A stretch of 64,000 nucleotides of DNA from Winogradskyella ludwigii. GTDB lineage: Bacteria; Bacteroidota; Bacteroidia; Flavobacteriales; Flavobacteriaceae. Location of the stretch: positions 186,001 through 250,000 of the forward strand of contig NZ_JABFDF010000005.1 in NCBI RefSeq assembly GCF_013403985.1, given 5' to 3'. Shown here one piece after another: positions 44,235 through 52,238 of this stretch. The position numbers and the translations under genes are program-made. The first letter of the stretch is position 1. Each line of letters begins with the position of its first letter. The notes under the pieces are model-generated. The model had not been told where the DNA came from. It saw nothing but the letters and a program-made list of their open reading frames with translations, and searched no databases.

Positions 44235-46118
44235 TTATATCCAGTTTGTATGATAACTTTTTCCGGAAGCATCATCTAATCTTTGATACGTATGCGCTCC
44301 AAAATAATCGCGTTGTGCTTGAATAATATTTGCCGAAGCATATTTTGTTGTAATTCCGTTAAAAAACTGAACAGCTTCTCCTAAAGCAGGTATCGTTATT
44401 TCATTAAGAACACATTGAGAAACCACTTTTTTAGATGATGGCTTGTAGTGATTAATAAGAGTTATTAAATGAGAATCCGTTAGAATATTAGATGTTGTTT
44501 TAAACACCTCAACCAATTCTTCCATTAAAGTAGATCTAATAATGCAACCGTTTGTCCAGATTCTAGCAATTTCACTTAGATTTAAATCCCAAGAAAATTT
44601 ATTAGATGCTTCAGCAATTAATTTAAAACCCTGATAATGGTTTATAATCCTTGCAAATTGATACGCTTCTAAAATTTCAGTTGTAGTCACATCTAATTCC
44701 GAAGGATCTAGTTTATCAAAATTCTTACTTAATTCGATTCGTTCTTCTTTATAGAAAGAAATATATCTCGAAAATAATGCCGAAGAAATTAAGGTGCTTG
44801 GTACTCCAAGTTCTGCAGAAGCAATAGTTGTCCAATTTCCAGTGCCTTTATTTCCTGCTTTATCTAATATCTTTTTTACTAACCAATCGTCTCCTTCTTT
44901 CTTTTGAAATATAGTTGCTGTTATTTCTAATAAATAACTACTCGCAGAAGCTTTCCAACCTTCTAAAGTTTTAGAAATGACATCTGGATTCTGACCTAAA
45001 GCCTCTAAAATAGTAGACACTTCAGCCAATAATTGCATTTCTACATATTCTACACCGTTGTGTACCATTTTTATAAACTGACCACTTCCTTCTGGACCAA
45101 CGTAAGTACAACATGGTAAACCATTCTTGTCTTTCGCAGAAATTGTTTCTAAAAAGCGAGCCACATTTTCATAAGCATCTTTATCTCCACTTGGCATTAT
45201 AGATGGTCCTTTTAAAGCTCCTTCTTCACCTCCAGAAACTCCGGTTCCTATAAAATGGATTCCTTTTGTTTTTAAATACTCGTTGCGTTCTTTTGTTTTT
45301 TTATAATTAGAATTCCCACCATCTATTATAATATCGTTTTCAGATAAATGCGGCAGTAAATCTTCGATAACATAATCTATTGTTTTTCCCGCATTAACCA
45401 TGAGCATAATTTTTCGTGGTTGTTGCAGTGAGTTAACAAAAGAAGCAATATCATCAAAAGCTTTGGCTTGATCTAATTCCGAGTATTGCGCTTTAAAATT
45501 CTTAGCAACATCTTCCTCTACACCATCAACATGTCTATTAAACATAGAAATTTTAAAACCGTTGTTAGCTAAATTTCTACACAGACTTTTGCCCATGACT
45601 CCTAAACCAAATAATCCAAATTCTGAAGTATTCATTAATTCTTGTTTTATCTTTTTAATAATTTGTTCTGGTGTTAAGCTTATATCAATCTCAATAGCAT
45701 TTTTAGGTTCTTCTAAAATATCGAATTGTGATTTCAATAATTCCGAAGGCATAAAATGATCTGCTCGACTATTTACACGTTCAAAAATCTGATCAAAAGA
45801 TCCTGCGAGATGAACCCATTTGGTTTCGTTTTGAATATCAGAACTTAAAATATCACGATACTTTTGTTTTAAAGCAGAACATACAATGACACAACTAGTA
45901 TTAATTAATTGTGTTTTTGCTAAGTTATTTAAAGTCTCTAACCAACCTTGTCTATCATCGTCATTTAAAGATTGACCACTAGACATTTTAGTAATGTTAG
46001 CCTCTGGATGAAAATCATCTCCATCAAAAAAAGCCATATTTAAGTCTTGCGCAAGTAGTTTCCCAATGGTGCTTTTACCACAACCAGAAACTCCCATTAC
46101 AAATATTACATTTTTCAA
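44235..46118 (-). CDS. Gluconokinase-6-phosphogluconate dehydrogenase fusion
   Basis: 627 residues. Residues 1-162 are a GntK/IdnK-type kinase: P-loop GVSGCGKST (9-17), FFDGDDFHPEANITKMSSG and the ADHFMPSELLKSQF ending. Residues 165-627 are a complete decarboxylating 6-phosphogluconate dehydrogenase: GLFGLGVMG, IIDGGNSNY, GTGVSGGEEGALKGPSIMPSG, FIKMVHNGVEY with the catalytic lysine, and NKGTGNW. One chain could thus take gluconate to 6-phosphogluconate and ribulose-5-phosphate plus NAD(P)H. The start is TTG at 46118; starting at the next ATG (46097) would remove the first strand of the kinase fold. It begins 11 bp after the PL7 stop. Confidence 0.93.
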   Translation of the reverse strand: MKNVIFVMGVSGCGKSTIGKLLAQDLNMAFFDGDDFHPEANITKMSSGQSLNDDDRQGWLETLNNLAKTQLINTSCVIVCSALKQKYRDILSSDIQNETKWVHLAGSFDQIFERVNSRADHFMPSELLKSQFDILEEPKNAIEIDISLTPEQIIKKIKQELMNTSEFGLFGLGVMGKSLCRNLANNGFKISMFNRHVDGVEEDVAKNFKAQYSELDQAKAFDDIASFVNSLQQPRKIMLMVNAGKTIDYVIEDLLPHLSENDIIIDGGNSNYKKTKERNEYLKTKGIHFIGTGVSGGEEGALKGPSIMPSGDKDAYENVARFLETISAKDKNGLPCCTYVGPEGSGQFIKMVHNGVEYVEMQLLAEVSTILEALGQNPDVISKTLEGWKASASSYLLEITATIFQKKEGDDWLVKKILDKAGNKGTGNWTTIASAELGVPSTLISSALFSRYISFYKEERIELSKNFDKLDPSELDVTTTEILEAYQFARIINHYQGFKLIAEASNKFSWDLNLSEIARIWTNGCIIRSTLMEELVEVFKTTSNILTDSHLITLINHYKPSSKKVVSQCVLNEITIPALGEAVQFFNGITTKYASANIIQAQRDYFGAHTYQRLDDASGKSYHTNWI

Positions 46119-46129
46119 TAGTTTGTATT

Positions 46130-47185
46130 TTATTCGTTAGGCATTGTACCTTCTCCAACAGTGGCTTCCTTGAACCAAACTTCAGAATAACAGCCATTTT
46201 CATACTGCTTAGCAATATCTCCGTTATAAGTTTCAGATCCTGTATACCAAACCATATTCTCTTCGGGATCTTTACCGTTGGTTTGGTTATATGCACCTTG
46301 TTTAAAATAATTTATTTCGCCAGCATAAGCACTGTCACGCTCTATACCATCGCGACCTATTGATGCATACAATGACCATATCTGTTCTGGAATGTCTTGT
46401 TTTGTCGAAAAATCAGACTTCAATAAGTTTTTTGTGAACTTCACTGTTTCGTGTCCTTCACTTGTAAATGTAAGGTACATTATACCTTTATAAACATTTA
46501 TTTCGTAACTGAATTCTTCACCTAAGGCAACACCATTTTCTGGTTCTGCAGGATATTCATTTGCACTTGGTCCAACTGCAGACATATCGTAACCCCAAAT
46601 TGCTGTAGAATAATCCCATCTTGTTGAATTATCTTCACCATCTGTGTTAATTTCATAGTTCCAATACACAGACCCTTTTGTATGACCAGGGAATTTTTTG
46701 TAGAAGATTTTTATAGGTTCATTTTCGTGACCTTCATCACTATGAATTTGCCCAACTACCACTGAGTAAGATGCTGCAACTCTAGCATCTCCTGAAGTAG
46801 AAACATGTTGCACTTTTAATGTTCCTGTTAATTTACCGCCAACTTCTGGTATCCAGTGCTTTTTTTGACCCAACTCTGTTCTTGTATTACTAGACGTTCT
46901 TGATGTAATACCAGAGTTTGGTGTTTTATAAACGACCCAATCAATATCATTTTCGTTTTCCACATAGAAAAAATCATCTTTTTCATAACCAATTAAATCA
47001 TCAGCCTTTGTACCATCTCCTAATAGAATCTTCCACTCATCCATAAATGGAATAACATCACTTGGGTATTTTGTGACTTTAGCAGTCTCAGCGGTATCTG
47101 TAGGTGAACCTGACGCGGTTTTAGAATTTTCTTTACAAGCGAATGCTGTTAAAAGAATAGCTAATGTAAATGCTACTTTTTTCAT
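46130..47185 (-). CDS. PL7 alginate lyase (lipoprotein)
   Basis: 351 residues with lipobox LTAFAC (cysteine at about 17). The three PL7 strand motifs are present: SNTRTELGQ (Arg of the active site), VVVGQIHSDE (Gln and His) and YFKQGAYNQ (catalytic Tyr). QIH-type members often prefer guluronate-containing blocks, but this is only a tendency. The jelly-roll domain spans about 45-330. It heads a tight group with the gntK-gnd fusion and the Nramp-like gene. Confidence 0.92.
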   Translation of the reverse strand: MKKVAFTLAILLTAFACKENSKTASGSPTDTAETAKVTKYPSDVIPFMDEWKILLGDGTKADDLIGYEKDDFFYVENENDIDWVVYKTPNSGITSRTSSNTRTELGQKKHWIPEVGGKLTGTLKVQHVSTSGDARVAASYSVVVGQIHSDEGHENEPIKIFYKKFPGHTKGSVYWNYEINTDGEDNSTRWDYSTAIWGYDMSAVGPSANEYPAEPENGVALGEEFSYEINVYKGIMYLTFTSEGHETVKFTKNLLKSDFSTKQDIPEQIWSLYASIGRDGIERDSAYAGEINYFKQGAYNQTNGKDPEENMVWYTGSETYNGDIAKQYENGCYSEVWFKEATVGEGTMPNE

Positions 47186-47289
47186 TTTGTTAGGGTTTAT
47201 TAATTCTTAATGATTTAAACGATCTTTAGTGAATCATCATTTTACTCTATTCTTATTTTTAGAAACAATAATTATATTAAAAAAGAATG

Positions 47290-47347
47290 TAAAGTGGTTC
47301 AGTAGGATTAACAGACTAACTTTAATTTTTTATTCTGAACCACTTTA
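47290..47347 (-). terminator. Long-loop hairpin between PL6 and PL7 genes
   Basis: TAAAGTGGTTCAG (47290-47302) pairs with CTGAACCACTTTA (47335-47347), a perfect 13-bp stem with a 32-nt loop, in the 205-bp gap after the second PL6 gene. On the minus strand it is followed by CATTCTTTTTT. It may partly terminate the PL6 transcript, so the PL7 group could be expressed at a different level. Confidence 0.6.
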
Positions 47348-47390
47348 ATCTTACCAGTATTTTGCACAATATGTTCTGGCTTTAGACCTC

Positions 47391-49721
47391 TTAATACATT
47401 AATTTCATTACTAAATTTTCTTCTGTTTTTATCTGACCAGAGTTTGTTAAACTGTTTTCAGATTCTATATTATTCTTCGCTCCCCATAAAATGGAAACAA
47501 ATTGAACTTTATTATTTGTAAAAGTGTTTTTAGTGATATTCACATTTACAATACCATTATGGTTTAGCAATCTTTTATTTTCTTCATTAGCACCACAATT
47601 AATAAATGTACTGTTAGACACTAAAAGGTTTCCTCCTATAGTAGACTCATCATAACCACCTCTGTAATAATCAATCACATTAGCTTTCACGTTATTGAAA
47701 TTACAGTTATTAATCGTTAAATATTCTGTGTTATAATCTCCTTTATCGTTTGTTTCTTCAGAAAGTTCAATTCCATTTTCACAATTTGAAATTGATGTAT
47801 TTTCAAAAGTTATACGTTCTGAAAATGATTCTTTATATACTTTAAGAACATAACCAAAATCACTGATTTCTGCATTTGTAACGGTTAATCCAAAATGGTT
47901 AGACATGTTTTTATTTAAACTTGCAAAAGCATAATTTGAAGTATGCCCTTTTAAACTAATATTATTTACTGTCAGTTTACCCTTAGATTCTAATGAAAAT
48001 AATGGTGTGTTAGATGCACCAGAAAAAACCAATTGTGCTTTTTCGTTTCCTTGAGACTGAATAATGATTGTTTTATTAATCACCAAAGATTTATCTAAAC
48101 TATAAACACCTTTAGCTAAAGCAATGATATCTCCGTTGGTTGCTTCATTTATTTTAGTTTGTATGTCTTCTGCTTTGGTTACAGTATGAATTACAGGTTC
48201 TTTTGCTTCAACTACATTTGAAAACCATGACGTACCATATTTAGATTTGTCTAATATGTTTGGATTAGCAACATCTGCACTTACAGTTGCACCAATCGTA
48301 TTATTATCTTTTCTTGAAGCACCAAACAAATCCTTTTCAATAGTATTGAAATCGAATCCATTATAAACTTCAACGTCATTAGAAATTCCCGTAGGAATTA
48401 AAATATTATCGGATACTTTTTTCAATTCTAAAGATGCGGTTACAATTCCACCATTAAAATCTTTAAAACTGACACCTTTATTATCTACAATATTGTCTTT
48501 AAATAGTACACCGTCTGCTTTGTCATTTTCAACGACAATGGCAGAAAGTCCTTTGTCATTATATATAACATTATTAGCAACAGTAGTTCTGATAGCTCGT
48601 GCAGATCTAATTTCAGATTTCGGTAAAACATCTGCTTGTGCAATATTTGTACCCACTCCAAATTGCCAAGGCGAACTACAATTTACATAAGTATTATAAG
48701 CAACCACCACATCTGTTACTTGGTTATAGCGGTTTAATGGCGATTTAGGAATTCCATTCATCACAGCCAATGGACTTCTAAAACTTGTACCTATTAAGTT
48801 ATAGAAATAGTTATTGGTAACCCAATGTCCTGTATTAATGATTCTAATTCCTCCAACATTTTTATTTACACCATCTCCAATAAAGTAGTTACCATCGATA
48901 ATAGAATAATTTCCATGACGGGTTACTAATGAGCCTTCACTTTTATAAAATACGTTGTTTCTAAATTCGTTGAAATTAGTTTTACTTGAAATGACTTCAA
49001 CTTCACCATTACACTCTTCAAATAAATTATTGGCTACCATAGTATGGCTAGGAGACATAGATGTATAACTATTACCTAATTGAATAGTTTCTCCACTTGG
49101 ACCTCCTTTTACTGGTCTTGGCCCAAAATGATTATTTACAATTTGATGGTAATTATTAATACTTTCAATACCTTCTATACTTACTCTAACAGTAGGTCCT
49201 CTATTGGTTTTACCAGCAATATAGCAGTTACTTAATTCATTATACCTTCCCCAAAACTGAACCCATAAATCACTGTTATCTCGTTTTGGTTTGTTAAAAT
49301 CTTCAATAACAGAATTGGTTATTTTACAGTTAAAAGCGATTTCATCTAGTGTATCTTTATGGCTTATTTTAAAATCTACTACAGCACTAGAAGGTGAAAA
49401 TCCATTTTTAAAATGTAAACCTTCTACGACTAAATATTCACCTCCGAATTTTAAATACGATTGCCCTTCAATAATAACCTTACCTGAAGTTTCAGCTTTT
49501 AAGGTTATTGGATTGTCTTTAGTCCCTTGTCCTCTAAAATTAATTTCAAGATTTTTATAAACACCATTCTTTAATATAAGGTCATCTCCCGGTTGGGCAT
49601 TTTTAATGGCATTGTTTAATTCAGTACTATTAGAAATTAATAGAAGTTTTTCTTCTTCTGTTTGCTTATCACAAGAGAAAAATGCTAATAATAAACTGAT
49701 AGCTAAGAGATACTTTTTCAT
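47391..49721 (-). CDS. PL6 alginate lyase (second copy, lipoprotein)
   Basis: 776 residues with lipobox LAFFSC (cysteine at about 17), unlike the first copy. Same two-helix plan: TELNNAIKNAQPGDDLILKNGVYKN opening, GKTNRGPTVRVSIEG and GSLVTRHGNYSIIDG near the catalytic Lys/Arg, NHFGPRPVKGGPSGETIQLG, then a second beta-helix half from about 500. The first copy opens EFNKAVKNANPGDVITLANG, showing the duplication. The different anchors suggest that the two act in different places. First gene of its operon, behind a double operator. Confidence 0.92.
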   Translation of the reverse strand: MKKYLLAISLLLAFFSCDKQTEEEKLLLISNSTELNNAIKNAQPGDDLILKNGVYKNLEINFRGQGTKDNPITLKAETSGKVIIEGQSYLKFGGEYLVVEGLHFKNGFSPSSAVVDFKISHKDTLDEIAFNCKITNSVIEDFNKPKRDNSDLWVQFWGRYNELSNCYIAGKTNRGPTVRVSIEGIESINNYHQIVNNHFGPRPVKGGPSGETIQLGNSYTSMSPSHTMVANNLFEECNGEVEVISSKTNFNEFRNNVFYKSEGSLVTRHGNYSIIDGNYFIGDGVNKNVGGIRIINTGHWVTNNYFYNLIGTSFRSPLAVMNGIPKSPLNRYNQVTDVVVAYNTYVNCSSPWQFGVGTNIAQADVLPKSEIRSARAIRTTVANNVIYNDKGLSAIVVENDKADGVLFKDNIVDNKGVSFKDFNGGIVTASLELKKVSDNILIPTGISNDVEVYNGFDFNTIEKDLFGASRKDNNTIGATVSADVANPNILDKSKYGTSWFSNVVEAKEPVIHTVTKAEDIQTKINEATNGDIIALAKGVYSLDKSLVINKTIIIQSQGNEKAQLVFSGASNTPLFSLESKGKLTVNNISLKGHTSNYAFASLNKNMSNHFGLTVTNAEISDFGYVLKVYKESFSERITFENTSISNCENGIELSEETNDKGDYNTEYLTINNCNFNNVKANVIDYYRGGYDESTIGGNLLVSNSTFINCGANEENKRLLNHNGIVNVNITKNTFTNNKVQFVSILWGAKNNIESENSLTNSGQIKTEENLVMKLMY

Positions 49722-49874
49722 TTATTAATTCTTTAAATTTTAATAGTGATCAATTTCACTACAACTTAACCCTTGGTTATCAACATCTTAATCATTAGAA
49801 CATACTAAAAAAAAGTATCATACTATTAAATGACAACAACACTAACAATAACGACTTATAACGCTTATTTTTAA

Positions 49875-49925
49875 TTGGTTAACCAGATTGGTTAACCAAA
49901 AATAATATAATTTTTTAGACTACAA
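49875..49925 (-). promoter_or_regulatory. PL6-PL7 operon promoter with double 13-bp-spaced operator
   Basis: TTGGTTAACCAG (49875-49886) and TTGGTTAACCAA (49888-49899) start 13 bp apart. On the minus strand a -33 TTG (49923-49925), an 18-bp spacer and -7 TATTTTTG (49897-49904) match the consensus, and the -7 box overlaps the operator. The gene starts about 150 bp further on at 49721, leaving a long leader. The remaining gap to 50109 shows nothing else. Confidence 0.85.
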
Positions 49926-50109
49926 AAAGTAATTAGGTTAATTTTACATATAATAGGGTTAATTGTAAATAGAAGACGCCTATATCCAAACGGAATTGGT
50001 TTAATAGCCTCCGATGTGATAATTAAGGTTAAAATAGATTTTGGAGATCGAGATATAACCTAATAATTATTATCGATTCTATTGCGCAGTATAATGGTAT
50101 AAATAAGAA

Positions 50110-50147
50110 AAACCGCAACATCTTATATTAAGATTATTGCGGTTTTA
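50110..50147 (-). terminator. Terminator after tRNA-Leu
   Basis: AAAACCGCAA (50110-50119) pairs with TTGCGGTTTT (50138-50147), and ATCTTA/TAAGAT continues the stem inside. On the minus strand it starts 6 bp after the tRNA and ends in a T run. Confidence 0.85.
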
Positions 50148-50153
50148 CTAAGT

Positions 50154-50234
50154 ACTCAAGGCGGGAATCGAACCCGCACGTCTTGCGACATTGGATTTTG
50201 AATCCAACGTGTCTACCAATTCCACCACTTGAGC
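50154..50234 (-). tRNA. tRNA-Leu (anticodon CAA)
   Basis: On the minus strand the acceptor arms GCTCAAG and CTTGAGT pair (one G-U), the D-loop has GGTAGACACG, the anticodon stem TTGGA/TCCAA holds the loop TTCAAAA with anticodon CAA (codon UUG), and the T arm is GCGGGTTCGAATCCCGC. There is a long class II variable arm. The CCA end is not encoded. Confidence 0.96.
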
Positions 50235-50357
50235 AAGTGTAATTTGATATTCCGATTACTCTACTAAAGTAAATTCGGACTGCAAAAATAGAAAAATATT
50301 TTTGGCTATTCGCTAAAATTAGTAGGTTTTATACTTTAGATAGAAAAAATAATTTTC

Positions 50358-50365
50358 TAACTTTG
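50358..50365 (+). promoter_or_regulatory. Possible -7 box of the prs promoter
   Basis: TAACTTTG matches TAnnTTTG and lies 49 bp before the prs ATG. No clear TTG sits at the right distance upstream, so support is only partial. Confidence 0.4.
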
Positions 50366-50413
50366 AAACGAACAGAAATCCCTTAACCAGACCCACTAAA
50401 CAACTGATATCAA

Positions 50414-51355
50414 ATGCCATACGAAACCAGAAAAGCCAAAATTTTTGCATGTTCTCAAAGTACACACCTTGCAGAGCAAATAGCTAAAAAATACGGAACT
50501 AAGCTAGGTAAAGTAATTACTTCAACTTATAGCGATGGTGAATTCCAACCGTCTTATGAAGAATCTATCAGAGGAACACGAATTTTTATTATAGGATCTA
50601 CCAATCCAGGTCCAAAAAATTTAATGGAAATGTTATTAATGATAGACGCTGCAAAAAGAGCATCTGCAAGACATGTCACAGCTGTTATGCCTTATTTTGG
50701 TTGGGCAAGACAAGACAGAAAGGACAAACCTAGAGTTCCTATTGCTGCTAAATTGGTCGCTAAAATGTTAGAGGCTGCAGGAGCAACTCGTATTATCACT
50801 ATGGATTTACACGCGGATCAAATTCAAGGATTCTTTGAAAAACCCGTAGATCACTTATTTGCTTCTACTATCTTTTTACCATATTTAAAAAGTTTAAATT
50901 TAGACAACCTTACTATTGCGTCGCCTGATATGGGAGGTTCTAAACGTGCTTATGCTTATTCTAAAGCTTTAAAGAGTGACGTTGTTATCTGTTATAAGCA
51001 ACGTGCAAAAGCTAATGTGATCTCTCATATGGAACTTATTGGAGATGTAACAGGCAAAAATGTTGTCTTAGTAGATGATATGGTAGATACTGCTGGCACA
51101 TTAACCAAAGCTGCAGATTTAATGATGGAACGTGGTGCATTAAGTGTAAGAGCTATTTGTACACATCCAATTTTATCTGGGAATGCTTACGAAAAACTCG
51201 AAAACTCAAAACTAGAAGAATTAATTGTAACCAATTCTATTCCTTTAAAGCAGCAAAGCCCAAAGTTAAAAGTGTTAAGTTGTTCTGATTTATTTGCAGA
51301 TGTGATGCATAATGTACATCATAACGAATCTATAAGCAACAAATTTGTAATGTAA
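50414..51355 (+). CDS. prs: Ribose-phosphate pyrophosphokinase
   Basis: 313 residues, family length. Landmarks are KIFACSQSTHLAEQIAKKYG, the YSDGEFQPSYEES segment, the PYFGWARQDRKDKPR flexible loop, ITMDLHADQIQGFF, and the PRPP-binding loop VVLVDDMVDTAGTL. It makes PRPP from ribose-5-phosphate and ATP. It precedes rplY, the conserved prs-ctc order of many bacteria. Confidence 0.96.
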   Translation: MPYETRKAKIFACSQSTHLAEQIAKKYGTKLGKVITSTYSDGEFQPSYEESIRGTRIFIIGSTNPGPKNLMEMLLMIDAAKRASARHVTAVMPYFGWARQDRKDKPRVPIAAKLVAKMLEAAGATRIITMDLHADQIQGFFEKPVDHLFASTIFLPYLKSLNLDNLTIASPDMGGSKRAYAYSKALKSDVVICYKQRAKANVISHMELIGDVTGKNVVLVDDMVDTAGTLTKAADLMMERGALSVRAICTHPILSGNAYEKLENSKLEELIVTNSIPLKQQSPKLKVLSCSDLFADVMHNVHHNESISNKFVM

Positions 51356-51531
51356 CCCACACAAAACCCATAGCTTAAGACTCTTACAACTTACTAACAG
51401 AAGGCTATATGCCAATACATGCTCATGTTAAAAAAAACATGAGCTAACTACTAGTATTTTCATTTAAAATATTTACATTTGCAGCCCTCAAAATGAGGGA
51501 ATTAAAATATTAATAAACAAACATTTCAAAA

Positions 51532-52161
51532 ATGAAATCAATTACAATTAACGGATCTCAAAGAGAAAGCGTAGGTAAAAAGGCAACTAAAACCTTACGT
51601 AATGCTGGTCAGGTTCCTTGCGTTATATACGGAGGAGACAAGCCATTACATTTCTCATCACCAGAATTGGCTTTTTCAAAACTTGTATATACAGCTAGCG
51701 CTCATACAGTTGTGATTGCCTTAGATAACGGTGTAGAATACAATGCTATAATGCAGGATATTCAATTTCACCCAGTAACAGATAAGATTATACACATCGA
51801 TTTTTATCAAATTTTCGAAGACAAAGAAATTACTATGGAAATTCCTGTACACACTACAGGTTCTTCTAAAGGAGTTATGAATGGTGGTAACTTAAGAATG
51901 CCATTCCGTAAGCTTAGAGTAAAAGCAACGCCTTCTAACCTTCCTGATTTTGTTGAAATCGACATCACTCCTTTAAAAATTGGTAGTAAATTATATATTA
52001 CTGAATTAGAGAATGAAAACTACAAGTTTGTACACCCAGATAACACTGTTGTTTGTCAAGTAAGACGTAGTAGATTAGCTGTTGTAGATGCAGATGATGA
52101 AGACGAAGAAGAAGTTGAAGCAGGAGATGTGCCAGCAACTCAAGTTGGAGACTCTGAATAA
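51532..52161 (+). CDS. rplY: Ribosomal protein bL25 / general stress protein Ctc
   Basis: 209 residues: an L25 5S-rRNA-binding domain (about 1-90; [26 protein letters not shown]), a TL5/Ctc C-terminal domain ([20 protein letters not shown] segment; [12 protein letters not shown]) and an acidic tail ([14 protein letters not shown]). The long form with a C-terminal domain is the Ctc type. It follows prs by 176 bp and ends in a strong terminator. Confidence 0.94.
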   Translation: MKSITINGSQRESVGKKATKTLRNAGQVPCVIYGGDKPLHFSSPELAFSKLVYTASAHTVVIALDNGVEYNAIMQDIQFHPVTDKIIHIDFYQIFEDKEITMEIPVHTTGSSKGVMNGGNLRMPFRKLRVKATPSNLPDFVEIDITPLKIGSKLYITELENENYKFVHPDNTVVCQVRRSRLAVVDADDEDEEEVEAGDVPATQVGDSE

Positions 52162-52180
52162 ATAAAACTATTCAAATACA

Positions 52181-52212
52181 AAAAGAGACTATCTGAAAAG
52201 ATAGTCTCTTTT
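52181..52212. terminator. Strong terminator after rplY
   Basis: AAAAGAGACTATCT (52181-52194), a GAAA tetraloop, then AGATAGTCTCTTTT (52199-52212) and more T. A perfect 14-bp stem; A and T runs let it also serve the converging patatin gene. Confidence 0.95.
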
Positions 52213-52238
52213 TTTTTGTGCTTAATTTATAAAGATCT

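Noticed and set aside
51421..51444. Hairpin GCTCATGTT/AACATGAGC after prs as a terminator
   Set aside because: The loop is an A run and no T run follows on the plus strand; it could be structure without termination.
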